The position numbers were made by a program, and so were the translations under genes. Positions 55,664 to 64,000 of a stretch of 64,000 nucleotides of DNA are shown here, in pieces. The stretch is from Sphaerolaimus hirsutus (lineage: Eukaryota; Nematoda; Chromadorea; Monhysterida; Sphaerolaimidae): contig OZ038460.1 of the NCBI GenBank assembly GCA_964036195.1, positions 375,504 through 439,503 on the forward strand. The letters are read 5' to 3'. The stretch's first letter is position 1; each line of letters opens with the position of its first letter. Under the pieces are notes generated by a model. That model did no database searches, was not told the DNA's origin, and saw only the letters and a program-made list of their open reading frames with translations.

Positions 55664-57716
55664 TTAGACATTAAAATACCATCTAAAAATTCTGCAACAG
55701 CACAGACAAAACCACAAAAACAAATAATTATCGCGCAATCTCAATGTACCATTATTTTTGAACTTAAAAACCTCTGTTCTTCTTTGTGGCGTTCGACTCA
55801 CTGAAATCTGGGACGCATCATTTTTAGATGTCGCAACATTTGGAACTTGAGTTTGCGATCTTGAAGTTGACATAAATGAAGTTGTACGAGTTGACGAAAA
55901 GCTGGCGGAGGTAGTTGACGTTGAGGGAACTTTAGTTGACGATTGTGTTGACGTGGATGAGCTCTGTGAGGAGGCAAAAGTTGCATTATGGCACTTAAGA
56001 AGTATTTCTTCTGGTGTTCCGCAAGTGGACAAGTTAAAAGGGCGGTAAGTGGTTATACTGTATTTGCTTGAATAGTACCCCCCCCCCTTGAATAATTCCC
56101 CCCCTCGAATAATCCCTTCCTGTAAGACGAGTGAGGAAATAATAATTTCCCCCCTCGAATAGTTCCCCCCTCAAATAAGTCTGACGAAATAATAATCCCC
56201 CAGGGGGATTATTCAAGCAAATACGGTATATTAAAGTGTGCTTGTAAATGGAACTGGAAAAATCACGAAATTCGCTCAGGGAAGTATTTATCTACACGTG
56301 TCCGGCAGAGACCGTGTATCATATTTATACTCCGCACTATACTCTAATAGAAGAGCGCCATATTTTTACCTGCCGGTCTATTGGAGGTGCCGTTCTATGG
56401 GAGGTGTCGTTCTATTGGTTTGTAAAATAAAATTTTAGAATATGATTAGAGCTCAATAAAATAGATTTTTTTCTCCAAAAAGTCATCGTCCCAAAGACCC
56501 CCGGCTAGTGATGGAAAAAGCGCCAGGACTTTGGCGCCAAACGCCATGGCGGTTTTCGGAAACCCAGCGCCAAGCGCCAATGAACCCAGAGCAAAATGGC
56601 GCCAAGCGCCAGAAGCGCCATGGCGCTTCTTGTATTGGCGCTAGCGCCAGCGCCATGGCGCTTTTCCATCACTACCCCCGGCACAGACAAAGTAAACACA
56701 AAAGTCACAATAAAATCAATCAATGTTCCTATTACGATACCTGCGAAATCGTACTGCTCATGGGAGTTGTCGTAAGCAATTTCTCTTCCTGTAAATCAGG
56801 TGTGATAGTCGGCAGGGGGGTGTAAACATGTGTCATTTGATCTGCTGCGAGCAGCAAATATTCCGCACTCTCCGGCCCCATATTCATTGAATGCACCTGA
56901 AAATGGTACAGTATATGTATATTTGATTCGGTAGATTGGACATATACCGTAAATCCTCGGATAGGTGCCAAGCGGGGGGGGGGGGGTAATTTTTTTTTTT
57001 GGGGGGGGGGGTGAAGTTGTCCTTTTTGTTGGAATCACCCGGAAATTTAAGTATTCATTTCACGAGCTGTCTCGCGTAACTAATCAATCCATTTTGTAAA
57101 CTATGCGACAATTTTCTCAAACAACCGCACAGGGGGAGTTATTCGAGAGGGAGTGACTTTTCTATCGCGCCAACAACAGCGGGGGGCTATTCGAGTATTT
57201 ACGGTAGCATAAAATCTACCGAAAGTATAGTTTTCAAGCAAATTAAACAAAAAACGACTACCGTAACCTTATATCGAATTGGCTTTCCATTGGGAAGACT
57301 TTTAGGTGGGCCAGATAAATGTGTCCCAGTGCCAAATTGTTCAAATCCAATGTGATCGACATTTTGGTGTGGACAATGATTTGAAGATGTTGTCATTTCC
57401 AAAATAGTTATCTCATTGTTGCATTGGTTGGAATCACGACAGAGAACATAGGTGGAACCTGGGGGATTATTAGTAATTAAATTTATTTAATTATCATTTA
57501 TTCTTAAATTTGAGCTTGTGAAGTGCGTGGTCAGTCCCGCACACTGTAAAGTGAAGTGCCAGTTAAAAAAAATTTTATCAGTGAAATTTTGACATTTTAC
57601 AAATTTGTATCTCATTTTACTCCACGTTTGACACTTGACTTGAGGTAAATATACACTTTACAGGGTGCGAGGCTGCCACCTGGATGCACACTTCCTCCAC
57701 ACACTTCCACTAGCAT
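55664..57716 (-). CDS. Unrecognised surface-type protein with Ser/Thr-rich stalk
   Basis: Six exons on the minus strand: 57716-57680, 57458-57268, 56896-56741, 56411-56370, 56291-56267, 56010-55664; phases 1,0,0,0,1 all agree. The product begins MLVEVCGGSVHP and then has a Cys-containing part (STYVLCRDSNQCNNEITI, SSNHCPHQNVDH). A linker rich in Thr and Pro follows, then a long Ser/Thr stalk (SSQSSSTSTQSSTKVPSTST) likely O-glycosylated, and a hydrophobic C-terminus (NYLFLWFCLCCC) before RIFRWYFNV. This looks like a membrane- or lipid-anchored extracellular protein, but I do not recognise the family. No clear signal peptide follows the first Met, so an upstream exon may be missing. Exons of 42 and 25 bases are small. 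The last intron is a decayed introner. Confidence 0.68.
56011..56266 (-). repeat. Introner carrying a nested TA-MITE: intron 5 of the surface-protein gene
   Basis: On the gene strand the intron starts GTGATTTTTCCAGTTCC and ends CACTTGCGGAACAC+CAG, the ends of the 'GTTCCGCAAGTGG' subfamily; the 5' end has drifted. A TA-MITE (56056-56228, TACTGTATTTGC...GCAAATACGGTA) has jumped into it. Without the nested copy the intron would be about 83 bases. Excision joins LSEF to QEILL, phase 1. Confidence 0.7.
56506..56674. mobile_element. TAGTGATGG-ended hAT-type palindromic element with perfect 8-bp duplication
   Basis: TAGTGATGGAAAAAGCGCC...GGCGCTTTTCCATCACTA, flanked by CCCCCGGC on both sides (56498-56505, 56675-56682). 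It lies in intron 3 of the surface-protein gene. Confidence 0.92.
56945..57206. repeat. TA-MITE in intron 2 of the surface-protein gene
   Basis: TACCGTAAATCCTCG...CGAGTATTTACGGTA, with long G runs. 49 bases from exon 3. Confidence 0.82.
57530..57679 (-). repeat. Introner-family copy at the donor of intron 1, surface-protein gene
   Basis: On the gene strand the exon ends ATCCAG and the intron opens GTGGCAGCCTCGCACCCTG, the family's GT end. The other end (GTGCGGGACTGACCACG) lacks the final CAG, and splicing appears to use a later acceptor (CCCCCCAG at 57459), 70 bases downstream. This may be an introner whose 3' site decayed and was replaced. Confidence 0.7.
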
Positions 57717-57949
57717 GATGAGATTGTTAGTGAAGAAAATTTCAGAGGCTTCTCAGGCTGTTGGCGCGCTTCCAAATTTCTTCCAGACTTCCACAATGCT
57801 GGCACTTCCACACACTAACAATACACACATCAGCAAAATTTTGCGAGCAGCACCACACTAAAGTGCATGAAGTGCGTCCACGAAACATGTCGTCAAGTGC
57901 TGTTAAGCACTTTCTTTAATTTTTAGGGTGATAAAAATTTAAGAAAAAA

Positions 57950-59093
57950 ATGCCAACCACCAAACCAACCAGCATCATAATAAACATGTCTATCATATCC
58001 GCCAGTGATAAACCAGCAGTCGATAATCGGTTGAAGCCAATCGATTTGCATCCAATATCTACATGCTGGCATGAAGCCAGCTCTCATCCTGGCGCCGTGA
58101 AAATGACATATGCCCTCGATGCACGCGCCAGATTTTATGTTGCAGTTGCATTGAAGCGTGGAAGCGGTCAGGTGGTCTGTGGGGGGTTCACTGGTTGGGG
58201 GGGGGTAAATATTAGGGTTCAAAAGGGACCGGTTTTTCGGGCCGGGACCGGGACCAAAAATTTTTCTTATCGGGCCGGGACTGGAGCATCGTACCGGAAC
58301 CGGGACTGGCTTATTTTTTATCGGGACCGGGACTGGGGTGTTGGGACCGGGACTGAGGCATCGTACCGGGACTGGCTTATTTTAGAGCGACCGGTGTGTC
58401 GGGACCGGGATTGGTATTTACCGTATATCCTCGAATAAGTCCCCCGGGGAGTTATTTTTTCGTCAGAGTTTTTGAGCGGGGAGTTATTCAAGGGTGGGGA
58501 GTTATTCAAGGGAGGGAGTTATTTTTTCCTCATAACTTTCAGGAAAACTTGCAGGTTGGTAGGTGTGTATACACTGCGTAATACACACTGTGGATCTGCT
58601 TTCGCTGCCGTATGCTAACATCCTTTGTATTTTTTGTCTCACACACTGCACTGCATTTGCATTTCGTTTTTTTCACTTGTTCCAGTATCCTCTCCACTCA
58701 TCACAGAGGGGGGAGTTATTCAAGGGTGGGGAGTTATTCAAGGGGGGGAGTCATTTTTTCGTCAGTGTTTTTGAGGGGGGAGTTATTCAAGGGTGGGGAA
58801 TTATTCAAGGGGGGAGTCATTTTTTCGTCAGTGTTTTTGAGGGGGGAGTTATTCAAGGGTGGGGAGTTATTCGAGGGGGGGGGTCTTATTCGAGGATATA
58901 CGGTATGTCGGGACCGAGACCGGTACCGCCTCAGCCCCAGAATTTTGCCGAACCATCTACCGGGGCTGTGGTCCCAATTGAACCCAATGAATATGTAAAT
59001 ATATATTTGAATATGCAAAACTGCTTTGACAATATCGTTAAAAATAACAGTGTTGAATGGCATTCTCGGTCAACGACGAGAAATGTCAGCTAA
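57950..59093 (+). CDS. Possible small two-exon gene
   Basis: Exon 1 57950-58171 (74 codons from ATG, ending RGSGQ, donor CAG|GTGGTC) and exon 2 58941-59093 (51 codons with stop, acceptor TCAGCCCCAG). Both are phase 0. Exon 1 includes SASDKPAVDNRLKPIDLHPI and ALDARARFYVAVALKRG; exon 2 includes VVPIEPNEYVNIYLNMQNCF. The minus strand of exon 1 is also open (a Cys-rich frame), so strand and reality are unsure. The intron holds a 'cgggaccgggac' simple-repeat tract (58215-58415) and a TA-MITE (58419-58905). No family recognised. Confidence 0.42.
58419..58905. repeat. TA-MITE, 'ATCCTCGAATAAG' variant with internal duplication
   Basis: TACCGTATATCCTCG...CGAGGATATACGGTA. Near the right end a unit of about 64 bases ('tttttcgtcagtgtttttga' with flanking G-rich words) occurs twice in tandem, after a related copy near the left end. 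Confidence 0.82.
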
Positions 59094-59195
59094 AAATAGT
59101 GCTGGTCATTTAAAGAAATGTTGTCAGGATAGAACAAATATTTAGAACTCTTCACCTTATAATTTGAAGCACCCGGTCGCTTGTGAATACTGGTG

Positions 59196-61731
59196 TTAAA
59201 CACCTTCCCGGACAAGTTCACCACCCATTTTTTATTTCACTTCAGATGCAATATCTCTGGCTATGGGAATGGTATAAAGCTAATATTTGGTGGGTATATA
59301 GTCCCAACATCCCGCTACCCCGTATCAATGGGGGAAAGTGCGGCGACTCACTACAGGGTGGGTCGCCCTATATGCAAACATTTTTTGTGGCTTTTTCTGT
59401 GTCCCAAACAAGTTCACCACCCACTTGATTGGCTACACTGCGAGGGCCATATCTCCAGCTGTGAGGGTGGTAGAAAGCTGAAATTTGGGGGATGTGTTGC
59501 TCACAACCCCCCTTACAATTCACCAGTGGGGCTGCCTGCCAGCGACCCACTACATCATGGGTCGCTGCATATAAAGTTGTTCATTTTTTTAAACAACCCA
59601 AGTCTCCCAAACAAGTTCGCCACCCAACTGCATTATGAAAAAATGTTGTGAGAACATACCTGATATAAAATTGAATAAGATTTTAAATCTAGTTCTGCTC
59701 ATTAAAATCTTTTTCAGTAGGGCACCCACCCTGTCACATAAACAGCAGACTGAAAATTTCACTTTATACCAATTTTTTGTCTTACACTTAAAAAGTTGGT
59801 TTACAAAGTTCACTAGGGGAGGGTCTAAGGTTCAAAGTTATGTAAACAACATAACCTCTAAAAATGCCTACACAAGGAAATTTATTTGGGGTGAATGAGA
59901 AAGTGGAAATTTTGTCAAATTTTGTTCCTGTGATGACGTGATTATGACATCATTATATTCACCCCAAATAAATTTCCTTATGGAGGCATTTTAGAGGTCA
60001 TGTTGTTTACGTAACTTTGAACCTTGGACCCTTCCCTAGTGAACTTAGTAAACCAACTTTTTAAGTGTGAAACAAAAAATTGATTTGAAGTGGAATTTTC
60101 AGTCTGCTGTAAATGGAACGGGGTGGGTGCCCTACTGAAAAAAAATTTTATGAGCAGAACTAGGGTTCAAATCCTACTCAATTTCATATCAGGTATGTTC
60201 TCACAACCTTTTTTATTATGCAGTTGTGTGGCAAAGGTCCCACACACGCTAGTTGACGCCAAAATTAGCGTCAACTCAGAGTCAACTGGTCAAAAATCCA
60301 ATTGACTCTGAGCCATTTACAATATGTATCCAAAAAATCCCCTTCTTTCATTCTACATCAATCAACTTCTCAATATTTCTTTTTTATTTATTTATTTAAT
60401 TAGATAGAGCGGACTGGAGCACAAGATATTGATTTTATTTCTCATACACCTAGGACAACCAAACCACGGATACGTCCTTCTGCACAAAACGTCTCAAAAA
60501 AATTATGTATGGGAGCGTCAAGACTTCAAAATATAAAAACTATTTATAATTACCGAAATATTTTCAAAAGCAGTTTCCCAATATTATCAATAATTGCGCA
60601 GATGTTTCACACGATTTTGCGCGCTTCGCTTTGGTGATTTTACGACTTTCCTTCCCTTGAGCGCATGGACACCTGGAATTATGGTGAGGTTTCGTTTCAA
60701 ACTTTTGTAAATCTATAATAAATAATAATGACCATGTCCCCAGAGTTGGTTGATTTCGAGCTGGTAAGAAAAACGTTCATATCGATACTATTTTCGGTCA
60801 ATTTTGTAGCTATCTATCAAGGTAAACTTATCTAGAGCAAAAAGATGGCTGGCAGAAGGATTCCTTCCCATTGTATTTACATGCAAATGTTCAGCGATGT
60901 TCATGACCTTTCAATACAAGGCCTGACCGTAAATCGTGCCCAAAATTTTGCCGTAATGCATGTTCAATCAGACGAAAACGTGTACAATTTTCCAGTGCAT
61001 GTGATGCGCAATTTGATGGACCCGCCTCAGAAGTGTGTCCTTAAACATCTAAGTATTTTTCACATTATTCACCCAAACCCCAAATATGATAGTGAATATC
61101 ACACAAAAGTTGAGCAGATGATCTAGTAATGCCCATAACCCACCTTGCAGTGATGCTGACATCCTTCTGTACAATGTAAATGGACATGTTGCCATGGTAG
61201 CCAGTGCTTTATCAACACAGGTAAAAAATTAAAAATAGTTATACTTAAAACAGTTGACTCTGAGTTGACTCAATCGACTTCTAAAAAGTAGCGTCAACCA
61301 CCGTGTGGAGCGCCAAACTTGTTTGGGGCACTTGGGTTGTTTAAAAAAAGAATCAATTGTACATGCAGCAATGCATACTGTAGTGGGTCGCTGGCAGGCA
61401 GCCCCACTGGTGAATTGTAAGGGGGGTTGTTAGCAACACATCCCCCAAATTTCAGCTTTATACCAGACTCACAGCTGGGGATACGACCCTCGAAGTGTAA
61501 CTAATCAAGTGGGTGGTGAACTTGTTCGGGACACCAAAAAAAATTGTTGCATATACGGCAACCCACCCTGCAGTGGGTCGCCCCACCTCCCCCCATTGAA
61601 GCAGAGTAGGGGGGTGTTACAACTTTATATATTCAAAGTTTCAGCTTTATAACACCCCCATAGACGGAAATATTACCTCTGAAGTGAAATAAAAAATTGG
61701 GTGGTGAACTTGTCCGGAAAAGTGTTTATAA
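59196..61731. repeat. Second copy of the 1.46-kb palindromic element, interrupted
   Basis: The left end 'taaacaccttcccggacaag' at 59196 and the complementary right end near 61731 match the element at 19859-21321 along both arms. The right arm is broken by a TIR element at about 60236-61305. Without it the copy would be about 1.47 kb. Confidence 0.85.
60236..61305. mobile_element. TIR transposon carrying a spliced gene-like fragment
   Basis: Ends in about 50-base inverted repeats: left CACACACGCTAGTTGACGCC, right complement CACACGGTGGTTGACGCTA, both followed by 'caactcagagtcaactg'. It interrupts the palindromic element. Inside, on plus, are short exon-like pieces: 60728-60763 (MTMSPELVDFEL, donor CTG|GTAAGA), 60836 or 60845-61126 (up to 93 codons, MAGRRIPSHCIYMQMFSDV...), and 61161-61220 (DADILLYNVNGHVAMVASAL, donor CAG|GTAAAA). 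The pieces do not make one complete protein, and I recognise no transposase, so this may be captured host sequence. Confidence 0.65.
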
Positions 61732-61889
61732 TGATCACGCTGCACGGCGCCCAGACACAAAAAAATGGAATTTCACAAAAATTTCTGGAGAAATAATAGG
61801 ACCCCTCGAATAAAACCCCTAGAATTCACTCCTCCAAACCCCCCGGGGGTATTAAAACAAATACGGTACACACCCAAACCAACCAGCAG

Positions 61890-62113
61890 GGGCCATCCTC
61901 CATCTACAAGCCACCACTGACAACACAAATTCAGGCATGCACAAATGCCCCTTGCAAACGTGCTGCACACTATGCAAAGCGCCGTTCAGCACCGAGTACT
62001 CGCTGAACTCGCGCTGGTCGACGCCCGAGCAGAACAACTCGGATCCGCGGCCGGACGGGGGCGAGAGGGAAAACGTGCACCCGTGGTGGTTTAGACACGT
62101 GCCTGGGGGGTGA
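61890..62113 (+). CDS. Terminal exon of an unidentified Cys-containing protein
   Basis: 74 codons after the acceptor AACCAGCAG, ending in TGA. It reads HKCPLQTCCTLCKAPFSTEY, then SRWSTPEQNNSDP and ENVHPWWFRHVPGG. Codon use is GC-rich and unlike the surrounding repeats, in line with the Snail and carboxypeptidase exons. A broken TA-MITE ends 21 bases upstream (about 61770-61868). No upstream exon was found, and I do not recognise the family. Confidence 0.5.
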
Positions 62114-62364
62114 TTGGGTTGTGTGATAACTGAGAATGAGGGACGATTTTGTCACTGTCAATTTAGGTGGGGGAGTTACCGTACCGTATTGTTTACCGCC
62201 GTTTCGGGATTTACCGTTTAACGATACCGACAAGCCGTCCAACTTACCGGTAAGGTCATAAACATGTCGGTTTCAAAATTACTGCGATGTCTACACAGAT
62301 TTTCAAATGGTGTCTAAGAGTGACACGGAACCATTTAGCTTAGCGTGTTGGCGGCAGCCCCGTC

Positions 62365-62622
62365 TAGTGATGGAAAACTTTAGCGTCAAGCGCCATGGCG
62401 CTTTTTCCAACCCCAGCGCCAATGGCGCCGGAGCAAAATGGCGCCAAGCGCTATTGCTTTAGCGCTAGCGCCAAGCGTTTTGTTCCTGCCGCCGGGCAAG
62501 AATAGCGCCAAGCGCCCAAAGCGTACTTCTGAAGCACCATGGCGCTTTTCCGAACCCCAGCGCCAAGCGCCAATGGCGCCACAGCAGTATAGCGCCAGCG
62601 ACATGGCGCTTTTCCATCACTA
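62365..62622. mobile_element. TAGTGATGG-ended hAT-type palindromic element
   Basis: TAGTGATGGAAAACTTTAGC...GGCGCTTTTCCATCACTA. Flanks GCCCCGTC and GCCCCGGT agree at 6 of 8 bases. Confidence 0.82.
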
Positions 62623-62787
62623 GCCCCGGTGGACAAAATGTTTTTAAAAAATTAGTATAAAATGTAAAATTTGTATTTATTGATGAATTAATAAATACAT
62701 TTATGTATTTATTTATGTAAAATATAGGATGCCCAGTGGTTAATATCCGATAGTTTTGTACTTTTACGCCCCCAAACCTTTACGGGG

Positions 62788-62973
62788 CTACAACACTGAA
62801 CCAAACAAATCAGAAAAAAACTCCATACCAGCGGCGGGCGGCGGCATAATGGGATTCTGAATCCCCGTGCAAGTGTACGGCCCGTTGTTCACGTTGCACC
62901 AACACAGCTGGCTCAGTGCCAAGCGCAAATTGGCAACTAGAACAGTTAAATGCAGCGCAGCGTGCGGCTGCAT
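62788..62973 (-). CDS. Possible small ORF or last exon
   Basis: 61 codons on minus from MQPHAALHLTVLVANL through QLCWCNVNNGPYTCTG and PIMPPPAAGMEFF to the stop. GC-rich and outside known repeats. A possible acceptor (GAGCCAG) lies before LCWCNV, so it may be a last exon instead of a whole gene. No family recognised. Confidence 0.33.
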   Translation of the reverse strand: MQPHAALHLTVLVANLRLALSQLCWCNVNNGPYTCTGIQNPIMPPPAAGMEFFSDLFGSVL

Positions 62974-63121
62974 TGTCAACTCGACGCCGGTCCGTCAACT
63001 CGTCAAGACCTGATCGCAAAAAAACCTTCTACAGAAAAAACGTGTCAAATGCACTTTTTCACGCGGCACACTTGTCAATTATCCTACATCAAATAGTCAT
63101 TCACACGCGCGCTGCACTATA

Positions 63122-64000
63122 AATTGGCAAGATGCCAGCGACACGCATTAGCAATGCATGCAAAGTCGTCGCGGCCGGGTGGAATGGATGGGCTGAATGT
63201 GCAATGATGTGTTCAATTTCGACTGCTGCTTGGAGGCTGCGCTAATGAGACTTACATCACGCTTTGAGGTTGGTCAAACCAATTAATCGACCTGTACGTA
63301 CAATTGACGATATTCAGCAAGGAGCTCAAGGCCATGTAAAATGTCAAGCAAAGTGTCAAGTCAAGTAAAATGTCAAATGACCGGTAAAAATAAAAGTATT
63401 TGACATTTCACGGGGTCTGGGAAATAGGGTAGTCGGAAGCACGCAGAACAATTCACAAAGAATGTGGAAAACAAGAGGTAAATAGTAGTGGAAAAAAGCG
63501 TATTCCGGAACCTAGCGCCACGACAAAATGGCGCCAGCGCCACGCACTTTTGTACCTTTCTCAAACGAGCGAAGAGCGCTATGCTGATTTTTATGGGCAC
63601 CCACCAAGCGCCACAATAGAATGGCGTCAAGCGCCATTGCGCCTTTTTTGAACTTTTACATAACAAAGCATAGGCGCCAATCTAAACCCTTTCAAGCGAC
63701 AAGTTTCTAACTAACGCTTTTTGAAATTCACGGTAAGCCTTTTACTTTTTATCTTAAGATTTTTTTGATTCTACAGGGTATTCGAAACGCTGTTTTTACA
63801 TTAGAAATATTTAGTTTGAACCCAGAATGGAAAAATTATCACAAAAATGTGTCTCTTAACTGGGCGAGGGGTTGATAAATCACATGAAATCAGTCGATAA
63901 TCGCAGCTTACAAATTTATTGGCCACATAAATACATGCGTAGACACGTTTTAATAGAACAAATGGGGGGACTTCTCAGCTTACGCAAAAAGTTTCAAGTT
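63122..64000. other. Right edge of window, no gene seen
   Basis: A degraded introner relative lies at about 63320-63425 ('aaaatgtcaagcaaagtgtc', 'acggggtctgggaaat'). A GCGCC-rich palindromic remnant lies at about 63500-63680. The last 300 bases are AT-rich without a feature I can support. Confidence 0.5.

Noticed and set aside
1-64000. rRNA, tRNA or other structured RNA genes
   Set aside because: I looked for tRNA-like arms and rRNA words and saw none; the many hairpins belong to repeats.

Overview
The window is eukaryotic, intron-rich and heavily loaded with transposable elements. It is most likely nematode DNA. The best evidence is a tandem pair of genes (1.8-7.4 kb) coding for a signal peptide, an acidic Gly-rich spacer and a Cys-containing ground-like domain, a layout I know only from nematodes. 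I cannot name the species. There are no rRNA, tRNA or CRISPR features, and no bacterial gene organisation. One 200-base run of N (8652-8851) marks a scaffold gap.

Genes, left to right: ground-like gene A (1843-3470, +) and B (4751-7375, +); an intact Ty3/Gypsy retrotransposon (9760-17234, coding on -); an unidentified terminal exon (18798-19067, -); a two-part GNAT acetyltransferase (about 21.4-24.5 kb, -); an M14 carboxypeptidase (about 26.9-34.5 kb, +, seven exons found); a Snail-family zinc-finger factor (40918-44644, +, six exons); a seven-transmembrane receptor (49545-55628, +, eight exons); an unrecognised surface-protein-like gene with a Ser/Thr-rich stalk (55664-57716, -, six exons); and weaker small models at 57950-59093, 61890-62113 and 62788-62973. 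Exons were found by reading frame, splice signals and phase agreement; where given, phases match at each junction unless stated.

Most of the remaining DNA is repeats: TA-flanked MITEs with TACCGTATT termini; hAT-type elements with 8-bp target duplications (CAGAG-, CAACGATGG- and TAGTGATG-ended families); MITEs ending in TATACTC; kilobase-scale palindromes; and a short family beginning GTGCCA and flanked by a 3-bp CWG (CAG or CTG) duplication.

The last family is the main discovery. At least five introns in three genes (GNAT, carboxypeptidase, receptor) consist of exactly one such element, and a sixth, decayed case is in the surface-protein gene. The element supplies the 5' GT, and the duplicated target CAG supplies both the exon end CAG| and the intron end CAG|. 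Removing it rejoins the protein in frame, for example between the LNRNF and YAGTGP motifs of the carboxypeptidase and directly after the DR of the receptor. These are introners: transposons that make introns on insertion. Non-genic copies of the same family lie all over the window, and the Gypsy element, with two identical LTRs, is itself inserted into one.
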